A stretch of 64,000 nucleotides of DNA. It comes from Phymorhynchus buccinoides (Eukaryota > Mollusca > Gastropoda > Neogastropoda > Raphitomidae). Positions within the stretch are counted from its first letter, which is position 1. The number at the start of each line of letters is the position of its first letter. Both the position numbers and the translations under genes were made by a program. Under the pieces are notes generated by a model. That model was given only the letters and a program-made list of their open reading frames with translations. It made no database searches and was not told where the DNA came from. Location of the stretch: contig CM065712.1 of NCBI GenBank assembly GCA_017654935.2, forward strand, positions 19,906,958 through 19,970,957. Reading direction: 5' to 3'. This document shows positions 37,033 to 46,720 of this stretch, piece after piece.

Positions 37033-39880
37033 AGTTCAAGTTCAAGTTCAAGTTGTTTTTATTGATGACGCAATTCTACCAAGATATGATATGATATATC
37101 ATGATATGAAATAAGGCTCTGTAGGCTTTTTATAGCCTTTTGCCCTCTACATATTGACTTCATTCGCTTTTGATAATCGGCGTAAAAACCGATGGCTACT
37201 TAGCAGTCGTGTTATACTACTCTAACTCTACTGATCCATTTTTGTAAAATTCATTGCATACATCAATATTTTGAAAGTGCATTGGTTTATTCCATGCATT
37301 AACAATCCTGTTAGCAAAGAAAGTTTGTGCCAATTTAGTGTTAGTAGTTTTTTTTTAAAGTTTATAATTATGTCCACGCGTCGTGTTCTATCCTCCTCAC
37401 ACAGAGTTAATAAATTTGTTGTGGTAGTATGATCATAAAGGCCATGTACAATTTTATACACTTCAATAATATCACCTCTTAATCTTCTATACTCCAAACT
37501 TGGTCATTTTAAGTACTGTAGTCTTTCCTCATAACTCATGTTGTTTGTCCCCTGGATTTTCTTAGTAAATCTTCTCTGTACCCCTTCTATGAGATCTATA
37601 TGTTTCCGTAGGTGTGGACACCACACTGGGTTTCCATACTCAAGAATCGTCCGTACCAGTGATTTAAACAAGGGAATCATAATCTCCTTTGATTTATTTG
37701 TAATTGTTCTGACTAAAAGTCCAGAAATACGGTTGGCCTTTAATACAGCATTATTTATGTGGAGCTCAAACGTTAAACCAGGGTCAACTAACACCCCTAG
37801 ATCCCTTTCCTCTGTTGTGGTCTCGAGCACTCTTTTCTCCTCACCGTCATTTATATAGTATGTATGCATGGGATTATATTTTCCTAGATGCATAACTTTA
37901 CATTTTTTACTATTAAATTTCATCAACCAAGTATCTGCCCATGTTACTAAATTATCAATGCAGCTCTGCATCTTTAGCTTTGATCCCTCACTATCATCAA
38001 CATTTGAATAAGCCTTGTTATCGTCTGCAAAAATCTTAATATTACAATCTACATGGTCCGGTAAATCATTTATAAAATAAACAAATAAGGTAGGTCCAAG
38101 GACGCTGCCCTGTGGGACCCCACTTGTGACACTTATTTCTTCTGAATTAAATCCATTTACATTTACGTGTTGGGTTCTTTCAGTTAAAAAATCCTTTATC
38201 CATGCCAAGAGGCCACCTCCCACCCCATAAGCTTGTAATTTGTACAGTAGATGCTGGTGCGATACAGTATCAAAAGCCTTTTGGAAGTCTAGGTATACGG
38301 CGTCAACAGGCTCCCCATCCCCCAGCGAGTCCACCCAGTCGTTTAGTGTCATAAGCAATTGTGTGACGCAAGAGCGACCCCTTGTGAAACCAAATTGGTC
38401 TTTGGCTAAAATATCTTTTACAACTAAATGATCACCTAATGCATCACGAATGAATCTTTCAAAAAGTTTGCATACCACTGATGTCAGACTCACCGGGCGA
38501 TAGTTGCCAGGTGTACTCTTATCACCTTTTTTGAAAATTGGTTTTACCTCTGCCTTTTTCCAATCCATGGGAATTTTCCCTTCTTTAACTGATCTATTAA
38601 ACAAGTATGTAAAAGGCCCTGCCAGCTGCGTTGCCAACTCCCTTAGCACTCTGGGGTGAATCTCATCTGGCCCCGGGGATTTATCTACTTTTAAGGTCTC
38701 TAGTGCTTTTTGCATTTGCTCTTTACTAATTTTAACTGTGTCTAAATTTTTATCTAAATTAATGTTTGGTAAAAACTCCGGCATACTATCCGTAGTTCCA
38801 TTAGTGAACACACTGCCAAAGAAATTGTTTAAAACATTTGCCCTATCTTGATCAGTTTCAGTAAAAGTTCCATCCTCTTTCCTTAATTTTGAGATTTGTT
38901 CTCTCGGTTTTGTTTTTTCATTTACATACTTGTAAAAAGCCTTTGGGTTACTCTTAGCCTCTCTAGCTAGGCGATGCTCTCTATCTTTCGCATTCTTTCT
39001 GGAGGCTTTCCTTACCTGGTTACGGGCTCTTGCATACAAGTTATAATTATCTTGAGTTGGAAATTTTTTATAAGTCTTAAATGCTTTTCTTTTCTTTCTA
39101 ATAATATCTAGTAAAGAGGAAGGAATGGGATCCCTCCTACGAGTACCATTCTGAGATACTTTCACTCTAGGGACAAACTTATCACATGCTCTCAGAATCA
39201 CACTACTCATATCACTCCAACAATCGTCAATAGAAACTTCATCATGCAAAATGTTTGCCCAGTCGACATCTCCCACATGGTCCCTCATAGCCACATAGTC
39301 TCCCTTGCTGACAATAAACTTTGTTGATGCAGTTGTAAAATGTGCCTTATTCTTAAAATACAAGCTAAAACATAAAACCGAATGGTGACTCTTTCCAAGG
39401 GGAGGCAAGTACATAATCAATTTCAGAAACTGAGTCATCTTGATTTGTTAACACTAAATCTAATACATTGGGTTTCTGCAGAACTCGGTGATGTGTGGGC
39501 TCTTTTACCTTCTGAAACAGGTAATGTTGTTGGACTGTCTCCAGAAATTTTTATGAAGGGTGATCTTTACTTTTGCCAACTGTTTCCTGCTCCCATTCAA
39601 TCTCTGGGTAATTGAAATCCCCCATGATTAGTACATCATCTGACCCAAGGTCCTCAACCACTGCACTGATACATTTGTTTAGTTTATCATTTTCCTCCTT
39701 GGTACTGTTTGGAGATCTATAAGTAACAACACATATAAAAGACTCTTTGTTAGGTAAAAGTATGGAGAAAAAATACTATTATATTTATCCAGTTGGATTA
39801 ATTCAAAACCCTCTCTCACAAATAAACTCACTCCTCTCCCCTCTGCCACAGTAACACATGTGTAGCCTTTGAGAATAAAA
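37033..39880 (-). mobile_element. CR1/jockey-like LINE, nearly complete second ORF
   Basis: Upstream (39380-39880) is the 3' half of an AP-type endonuclease domain: VLIMGDFNYPE, LDLVLTNQDD and a degenerate SHHSVL where SDH is usual. The reverse transcriptase follows: KSPGPDEIHPRVLREL, GNYRPVSLTSVVCKLFE, YLDFQKAFDTVSH, GVPQGSVLGP and IFADDNKAYS, the catalytic motif. One in-frame stop falls just after YLK at 37501, after which YRRLRGDIIEVYKIVHG continues. The minus-strand 3' end carries AACTTG repeats near 37035, typical of this clade. The 5' end is truncated. Confidence 0.9.
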
Positions 39881-39889
39881 ACTATTTAC

Positions 39890-40384
39890 ATCATTGATGA
39901 TCCCAGAACTAAAAGATAAAATGTATGCAGAGAGGCTCAAAGCTCTTAAGCTACCAAGTCTAGCTTACAGAAGATTCAGAGGTGATCTCATTGAGGCATA
40001 TAAATTCAAGCAAGGTCTTTACAGTGTAGACAGCGAGGAAATCCTCCCATCAAGTACTGAATCACGCACAAGAGGACATTCTCTTAAAGTTAGAAAACAA
40101 GCGTCCCATCTGGACATTAGAAAGCACTACTTTGGGCTGAGAGTGGTCACAGCCTGGAATAATCTGCCAGATCAAGTAGCCAACGCACGCACCCTCTTTA
40201 AATGCATTTAAGGGCAGGTTAGACAGGCATTACATAAATTTCCAGCATAGCCTAGAGCCACCATCCACCCTCAGACAAGAGGCTCCCAAAATGTGGAGCG
40301 ACTCGACCAACGAAGGGGGCGAATGTATAGACCCGCTACAGGCTGCTAGCCTTCCAGGGGAAAGGAACCTGTGAGAGAAGAAGA
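39890..40384 (+). pseudogene. CR1-like LINE 3' fragment
   Basis: Encodes RLKALKLPSLAYRRFRGDLI, then AWNNLPDQVANA, the C-terminal end of a related LINE, head-to-head with the element at 37033-39880. The 3' untranslated part follows to about 40384. Confidence 0.82.
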
Positions 40385-40394
40385 AGATCCCTAA

Positions 40395-41265
40395 CCCTGT
40401 TAGGCCCAGTACTCTTTACTGTTTTCATTAATGACCTTCCAGAGTGTGTCAATAGTACTTGCAAAATGTTTGCAGATAATACAAAAGTTTACAACAATTC
40501 TAAATATGCAGACCATATCCAGGAAGATCTAGATCATCTTATAGAGTGGTCCAAGACATGGAATTTGTATTGCAATGTTTCTAAATGTAAAGTATTGCAT
40601 ATATAAGAAAAATCCAGGAAAAGACTATGGTATGAGTATAGTAGATACAGTCAAAATTATTGAATCCTGTACTACTACTAGTGAGAAAGATTTAGGTGTA
40701 ACTTTTGATTCTGTTTTGTCATTTGATACTCATATCAACACTTATAAATAAAGCTAGCCAAATGATTGGACTTATCAAAAGAACATTTTCATATCTTGAC
40801 AGATCCATGTTTTTAAAACTGTATAAGGCCCTTGTTAGGCCCCACCTTGAATATGCAAATATTATATGGCATCCATATTTTAAAAGACAGTCTGTAGCTA
40901 TAGAAAAGATCCAAAGAAGAGCAACCAGATTATTGAGAGAATGCAGATATATGAATTACCTTGAAAGACTGAAATACCTTAATTTACATACCTTATAAGG
41001 TAGAAGATTGAGAAGGGACCTGATTGAGACGTATAAGATATTTAATGGCCTTGTTAGCATTGATATTACTAATATTTTCCAACTAACACTGATTATAACA
41101 GAACAAGGAATTCAGAAAAGAAAATCCTGATGGGCCATAGCAATACTAATATGAGAAAAAAATGCACTGACTAACAGAATTGCACAGTTTTGGAATGTTC
41201 TTCCTACTCAACATAAATGTTCACTTAATACTAATGTATTTAAAAGTTCTGGACAGCAATAAAAA
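40395..41265 (+). pseudogene. CR1-like LINE reverse transcriptase fragment
   Basis: Encodes VFINDLPECV, then KMFADNTKVY (catalytic FADD changed to FADN), LDHLIEWSKTW, then after stops LYKALVRPHLEYANIIWHP and IQRRATRLL. Several stops and frameshifts. Confidence 0.85.
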
Positions 41266-41399
41266 AAAATGTAAACAAATGCTTTTTGAATATGATGAAT
41301 GAACATATCAAAATTATAATGCGTATGCGCAACTATAATATGTACAAAAAGAAGGAAGGGGACACTTGATAGGCCGCGAGGCCTAGGCTTATGAGCCAG

Positions 41400-41403
41400 T
41401 CCC

Positions 41404-41458
<55 letters not shown>

Positions 41459-41480
41459 CCCTTCTTCTTCTTCTTCTTCC
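41400..41480 (+). repeat. (CTA)n and (CTT)n microsatellite
   Basis: CTA/ACT repeats at 41405-41458, then CTT repeats. The Thr-rich frame is an artefact. Confidence 0.93.
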
Positions 41481-41629
41481 AAAAAAGTTGTCAAGGTCAA
41501 TTTGACCATTATTACAACTGAAAAGGTCGAAGAGAGAAAAACAAAAGAAAAGAAGAGAAGCAAAAACAAAGGAGAGAGAGAGGAGAGAGCTCAGAGAGAG
41601 AGAGAGTACTTTTGGTTGGTAGACAGCCA

Positions 41630-41700
41630 GACAACCCTAAACCTAACCCTAAACCTGTCCCCAACCTTAACCCTAACCCTAAACCTATCCCTAACTCTTT
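41630..41700 (+). repeat. Interstitial telomere-like CCCTAA repeats
   Basis: Degenerate ACCCTAAACCT and AACCCTAACCCTAAACC units over 70 bp, similar to 20517-20722. Confidence 0.75.
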
Positions 41701-41879
41701 GCACATGCGCAGACATGTTGAGAACAAATCCATTTTGAGAACGCCACACCGGTCAGTCTTGCCTCTTGAAGATAAAACCAACACGACCTATAATGTAATG
41801 CGCTAAGGATCCGAGGAGGCGACCCTAAAAACTCGAGAACCGCGTAAATGTCGGACTTTCGCTCACGATGCGGGTAAAG

Positions 41880-42042
41880 GTTCGCGCTTCATCTATTTAT
41901 TCCGCTAGGTCGGATTAAAAAATGCTTTTGAAAGTTGATTTTGAAGGCAAAATGTTTCTCGCATTATTTTGAAGCTGCGTCATCTGGTCCGACTTGACTG
42001 CTTTCCCTTCTTCCTCTTATAATGAAATTTTTACATCGACTT
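41880..42042. other. No recognised feature
   Basis: Short non-repetitive stretch before the tRNA-like sequence. Confidence 0.4.
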
Positions 42043-42130
42043 TCGACGAAGCCTTAATAGCTCGATAGGTAAGAACGCGGCGTCCGCAAATCCATAGGTC
42101 GCGGGTTCGAGTCTGCCCCTCGCCACTATT
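42043..42130 (+). mobile_element. tRNA-like SINE head
   Basis: An A-box-like TAATAGCTCGATAGG and a B-box GGGTTCGAGTC about 50 bases downstream, followed by a run of T (Pol III terminator). The anticodon arm does not fold canonically, so a true tRNA gene is unlikely. Confidence 0.55.
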
Positions 42131-42994
42131 TTTTTGTTGGGGGGGGGGGGGGGGGCTTTTCATCTCTTTTTTTTTAAAGGAGAGGGGAGTGGGCGGAAAG
42201 GAGGGGGCACCACCACATATTTTTTTGTTTCTTTTTTTTAAAAGAGGAGCTGGGTGGGCGGAAGGGTGGGTGGGCGCAGCCCAGGGAGGGGGAAAGTTGG
42301 GGGTGGGCGGAGGGGGGGGGGTAACACGGGGAGGGCGAAAGCAGGATAGGGGAAACCCCAAGCGAAGCTGGGAAGGAGAAGAGGGAGGTGAGTAGGGCTT
42401 TTGTACAAATAGTTCCTCTACCTTCTGGAAGTTTTGTGTTTGGTCTAACCATATTTGTTTTGAAAGGTGCATAACGGAGAATAACGCAGATCTGCGCTCA
42501 TGAATTGACAGGAAACCGAGCAAGCAATGATGAAGTGTGTGCTGTCTACTACAGTGCGTGTGTGTGTGTGTGTCTAACATACTTATGATACTATAAAGTA
42601 AAATAAATGCTCCTCCCACTTTTCACATTTTTTAGGACCCTACTTTTTTCAAAGTGACAAAACCCAAGTCTGTGCGGAGCTTACAATTGCTGTCATGACA
42701 TCCCGAGCGGAGCACAGGTTTTGCTATATTCAATAATGTACATCTAACCAGTTCTTCTTCTTCTTCGATCACTTGGACAGGTTCCTATCAATTATGAACA
42801 CAAATTTAAAAAAAATAAAAAATTATGAACACAGATGCTTCATGCTGCCGTGCGGATCACGGGTTTATCTAGTTAGTTTAATTAGCCGACTTTTCTTAAC
42901 CCCGCCACTTTCCGTCCTTCAAAAAGCAACCAGTCATTCTTTAATCATCTTCTTCATCTTTCCTCCAACAACCTCCATCATCTTGCTGATGGTT
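42131..42994. other. G- and T-run region with a retroposon fragment
   Basis: Poly-G/T runs at 42138-42240. Near 42400-42530 is a diverged piece of the 4371 family (TACAAATAGTTCC, TTCTGGAAGTTTTGTG, CTGCGCTCATG). A (TTC)n tract lies near 42752. Confidence 0.5.
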
Positions 42995-43290
42995 CTGTTG
43001 TTATAGTAACAACTGGGCCTGGGACACACTTCCTCTCTCCCTCCGTCAGCGACCGACCCTCTCTGCTTTCAAATCAAACCTCCAAAACCCACCTTTTCCC
43101 CCATCATTGAAGCTCACTAGCTCTCTCTTTCCCTTTCTTAGGTCTTATTCTCAAACGTGTGTGTGTATGTCTTATCTTCTTGTTCGTCTTTGCATAGCGT
43201 TTTTGTTTGAATGTGTTATGAATGTTTAACGTGTGTGATTTCTATCAAGATTTAGTGCCGTATTAATACTGTATGTTGTTGCTGTTGTCT
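42995..43290 (+). pseudogene. L2-like LINE 3' fragment
   Basis: Shares TCCCTCCGTCAGCGACCGAC and CCTCCAAAACCCACCTTTTC with 57360-57450, which encode the LINE C-terminal tail. It ends in GCCGTATTAATACTGTATG. Confidence 0.72.
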
Positions 43291-43614
43291 TTGACAGAAA
43301 AGTAACAAGTTGTTGACAAAATACCATGGGTGAGAGAGAGAGAGAAATTAGGGTGGATTGATAGAGTGGTCATATGCTTGTGATGTAATATTAGAAAGTG
43401 AGGGTGGTTGGAAAGGGGGGTTTCCGGGAGAGCATGTGACCTTTGTTGTATGGTCTATCATAGGGGAGTCCTGAGAGAGTGAAAAAGGATATAGAGGTGG
43501 GAAGAATGAGGGTCATATGAATGGAGAGGAAGTCATGGGATTGCAGGCGAGGAGGGAGGTAGGGGTGGTGAAGGAATGGTATATCTTTGATAGGATGTGG
43601 TGTATTGTGACCAG
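43291..43614. other. No recognised feature
   Basis: G-rich on the plus strand, with no supported gene. Confidence 0.4.
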
Positions 43615-43765
43615 GGCCTGTATTCACATTGAAATAGCATGAGACTTAGCATGATGCTAACTTAGAAGCTCTTCCAATGTCCTATAGGATTTAATAGGAC
43701 TTTTGGAAGAGCTTCTAAGTTAGCATGATGCTAAGTCTCATGCTATCTCAATGTGAATACAGGCC
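43615..43765. mobile_element. 151-bp hairpin MITE, Harbinger-like, copy 1
   Basis: Almost the whole element is one inverted repeat, from GGCCTGTATTCACATTGA to TCAATGTGAATACAGGCC with a short loop. The flanks are CAG/CAG, a 3-bp CWG duplication as reported for PIF/Harbinger elements. Confidence 0.88.
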
Positions 43766-43991
43766 CAGGTGTGTGAGGCCTGTTGGGTCTAGGGTTTTTA
43801 TTTGGGGGGAGGGGGAGAAGGGAAGGAAATCTTGATTTCATTTACAATCAGAAACTTTACATAGTTTCTACCTATGAAGTCTGCATTTCTGTATAATTTT
43901 TTATATGTCTGTTTCGATCTGTCTGTCTCTGTCTGGTTTTAGTGCTGGCATTGATGTGATTTACCGTATCATTTATAAGGTTATCATCCTG

Positions 43992-44142
43992 GGCCTGTAT
44001 TCACGTTGAGATAGCATGAGACTTAGCATGATGCTAACTTAGAAGCTCTTCCAATGTCCTATATGATTTAATAGGACTTTTGGAAGAGCTTCTAAGTTAG
44101 CATGATGCTAAGTGTCATGCTATCTCAACGTGAATACAGGCC
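43992..44142. mobile_element. 151-bp hairpin MITE, Harbinger-like, copy 2
   Basis: Same length as copy 1 and nearly identical, with compensating changes at the ends (CACGTTGAG and CTCAACGTG). The flanks are CTG/CTG. Confidence 0.88.
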
Positions 44143-44313
44143 CTGATAACTAAAGATATGAAAAGTGTTTCACTAACTCGGTTTGTGAGGCAGTTTAGAA
44201 TTTGTGAAATGAGTGTACTTGCACGTGTGTGTATGTATGGTGTGGTGTGTCTGTGTGTGTGTACACAAAATATAAACACATGGACTTACATCCTATCAGA
44301 CTGTTTTGTTGCT

Positions 44314-44916
44314 TTAACCCTTTCACCACCAGCCATTTTTCAGCCCAAAAATACCATTAACTTTTTAAGCCCCTTATAGGCTGATTCCGCCCATGACATC
44401 CCTTGCTTTCTCCTACCAAGCCGTCTAAAACCGCCCCCGTACACCCACTTCGTTATGTATTTTGGAGTTAAAATTGCAATATCAAAAAATCAAAAATATC
44501 ACATAACAAAAAAAACATTGCAAGTTAAACATTCTTCATTCATACACAAATCCTGAACATTTGAAATCAATCCATCAAGTAGTTCTTTTTTAATATTTTT
44601 TTAAACAAAGTACCCCATTTCAGGCCCAGTTTACCAACATTAATTTGGTGGTTACAGGGAGTAGAGTCGTCATTTTAATCGGGGTTACAAGTGTTAAACT
44701 TAACTGGGTACAGGTAGAGGAAATAAAATATCCGCAATATTGCGAATTCATCTGTGACATATATATATAATTATATAACATTAGGCCTATCGTTACCTCC
44801 CAAAATTAAGAAAATAGGGTCTTTGGATAACAGGTCCTGATTTGATGCCTTTTAGTGACATATGGGTGTTAAACCATTGTGGTGCTAAAATGCGACATTG
44901 GCGCTGAAAGGGTTAA
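44314..44916. mobile_element. TTAACCCTTTCA family, long copy
   Basis: 603 bp between TTAACCCTTTCACC and GCTGAAAGGGTTAA. The right part (CCATTGTGGTGCTAAAATGC) matches the short copies; the left part is extended. Confidence 0.82.
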
Positions 44917-44956
44917 GCGTATGCTACGAAACATATCTCTGGCCGGGTTTGCACTG

Positions 44957-45292
44957 TCTCAGTGCATATCTGCCGCTCGGCGAATTCTGCACCACGCCTC
45001 CACCTCTGGCACTCTGTGCAGCCTGAGCGTGTCTAAAAGCCGTCTAGTATGTAATGGTTATGATGGTGTCTCAGTGCATATCTGCTGCTCGGCGAATTCT
45101 GCACCACGCCTCCACCTGTGGCACTCTGTGCAGCCTGAGCGTGTCTAAAAGACGTCTAGTATGCAATGGTTATGATGGTGTCTCAGTGCATATCTGCTGC
45201 TCGGCGAATTCTGCACCACGCCTCCACCTGTGGCACTCTGTGCATCCTGAGCGTGTCTAAAAGACGTCTAGTATGCAATGGTTATGATGGTG
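44957..45292 (+). repeat. 112-bp tandem repeat, three units
   Basis: Units start TCTCAGTGCATATCTG at 44957, 45069 and 45181 and contain CACCACGCCTCCACCT. It lies directly between two TTAA elements. Confidence 0.93.
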
Positions 45293-45297
45293 TGCTT

Positions 45298-45547
45298 TTA
45301 ACCCTTTCACCGCCAAAGTCGCATTTTAGCACCACAGTGATTTAACACCTATGTCACTAAAAGGCGTCAAGTTGGGGTCTATTATCCAAAGACCCTATTG
45401 TCTTAGTTTTCTGAAGTAAGGGTAGACCTTATTTTATATATCACAGTCACAGAAGACTCACCAATACTGCAGATGGATTTTGTTCCCTACCCAGGTAAAT
45501 TTAATGGACATTTTTGGCTGAAATATGGCTGGCGGTGAAAGGGTTAA
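45298..45547. mobile_element. TTAACCCTTTCA family, 250-bp copy
   Basis: Begins TTAACCCTTTCACCGCCA and ends GGCGGTGAAAGGGTTAA, a clear inverted repeat at TTAA. Confidence 0.88.
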
Positions 45548-45645
45548 ATTAGATACATAAATAGTTTTGTTTTTCACATTTGAAGATAGGTTATTAGGTA
45601 TAAGTGCTGTGGGGTTTTCGGGGTCATCTCAATAGTCACACACAT

Positions 45646-45863
45646 CAGGGCTCCCAATCGTCCCGCAAAACAAGGGGTCCCAGGGACTCCTTCACTTACA
45701 GTATAGAGGGTCCTACAGGCGGGATAGAGGGTCCCAGTGGCATTGAGAATTCTAAAAAGAATTTTTCTAGTGCATCCTTGGGACCCCCTGCACATTCTTT
45801 TAGAGGGTCCTTTAGAATTTTAGTGCTTCATAGACCCCCAAATGAGGGTCCATGGGAGCCCTG
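45646..45863 (+). mobile_element. CAGGGCTCCCA MITE, copy 2
   Basis: 218 bp ending GGGAGCCCTG, with CACAT duplicated at 45641-45645 and 45864-45868. Confidence 0.93.
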
Positions 45864-45884
45864 CACATACACATACACACTCAC

Positions 45885-45906
45885 GCACTCTCTCTCTCTC
45901 TCTCTG

Positions 45907-45966
<60 letters not shown>
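45885..45966 (+). repeat. (CT)n microsatellite
   Basis: About 80 bp of CT with two GAGT breaks. Confidence 0.95.
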
Positions 45967-45968
<2 letters not shown>

Positions 45969-46417
45969 CTGTCGGACTATTGCTGCATTGGATAAAATGT
46001 TTCAAAACAGCTGTCTGTCTGACTAATTGCCATGTCAAGACTTGTGCTACAAATTGCAACGTTGGACTATTGCTATGTCGGACCTATAAACATTGGACTA
46101 TCGTGATTTTTCAAAAAGCATGTCAAATCTAATTGAAATTATTAGTAGACCCAGTATACATGGTAACTGACGCATTCCACAACTTTACCCTGCACATTTT
46201 TTTTTCTCCAGATTTTTCAGCCTTGGGAAAAATTTGCACTGAACCCTCAAACCCACAGTTCGATTCATCCGACTTGAATTATCTGACTTGAACCTGATCT
46301 GAAAAAAAAGAGAAACGTTCAGCCAACATTCAGCCAGTATTCAGCCGACATTCAGCCATCAGCGGAGTACTGTACAGTTCGACTTGTACAATATTATCCT
46401 TGGACCAATCTTCACAG
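45967..46417. other. Intron upstream of the plus-strand exon, nothing recognised
   Basis: Unique AT-rich DNA ending at the acceptor CTTCACAG. Earlier exons of the gene were not found to the left. Confidence 0.45.
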
Positions 46418-46720
46418 GGAAGGGGAGAATCAAAGAAACACGGCACCATGTCGATGGTCGACCGCCGAGACAGCGACGTCAGCCACGAGGTCCTGCCGGA
46501 CGGCACGCTGCATAAGAAGATCGTGCTGACGCGTCGCCAGTCGGGGGAGGTGGAGACCATCGAGACGTTCGAGAAGCCTCCGCAGGTGGACCAGGACACG
46601 GAGGTCATCGAGGAGGTGCTGCCCGACGGGACCAAGATCCTGCGCCGCGTGGCCATGAACCGGGTGGTGCACAGCATCAAGACGCGGCACGAGTCCTTCG
46701 ACGAGACCAGCGGGCACAAG
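46418..46720 (+). CDS. EVLPDGTK gene, antepenultimate exon
   Basis: 303 bp, 101 codons. The acceptor is CTTCACAG|GGA and the donor is CACAAG|GTATTC, phase 0 at both ends. It includes HGTMSMVDRRDSDVSHEV, then TRRQSGEVETIETFEK and RVAMNRVVHSI. An ATG at 46448 is in frame, but the acceptor and continuous frame suggest an internal exon. No boundary duplication. Confidence 0.78.

Noticed and set aside
42043..42130. True tRNA gene
   Set aside because: A- and B-box-like motifs and a T run are present, but the anticodon arm does not fold canonically; a SINE head fits better.
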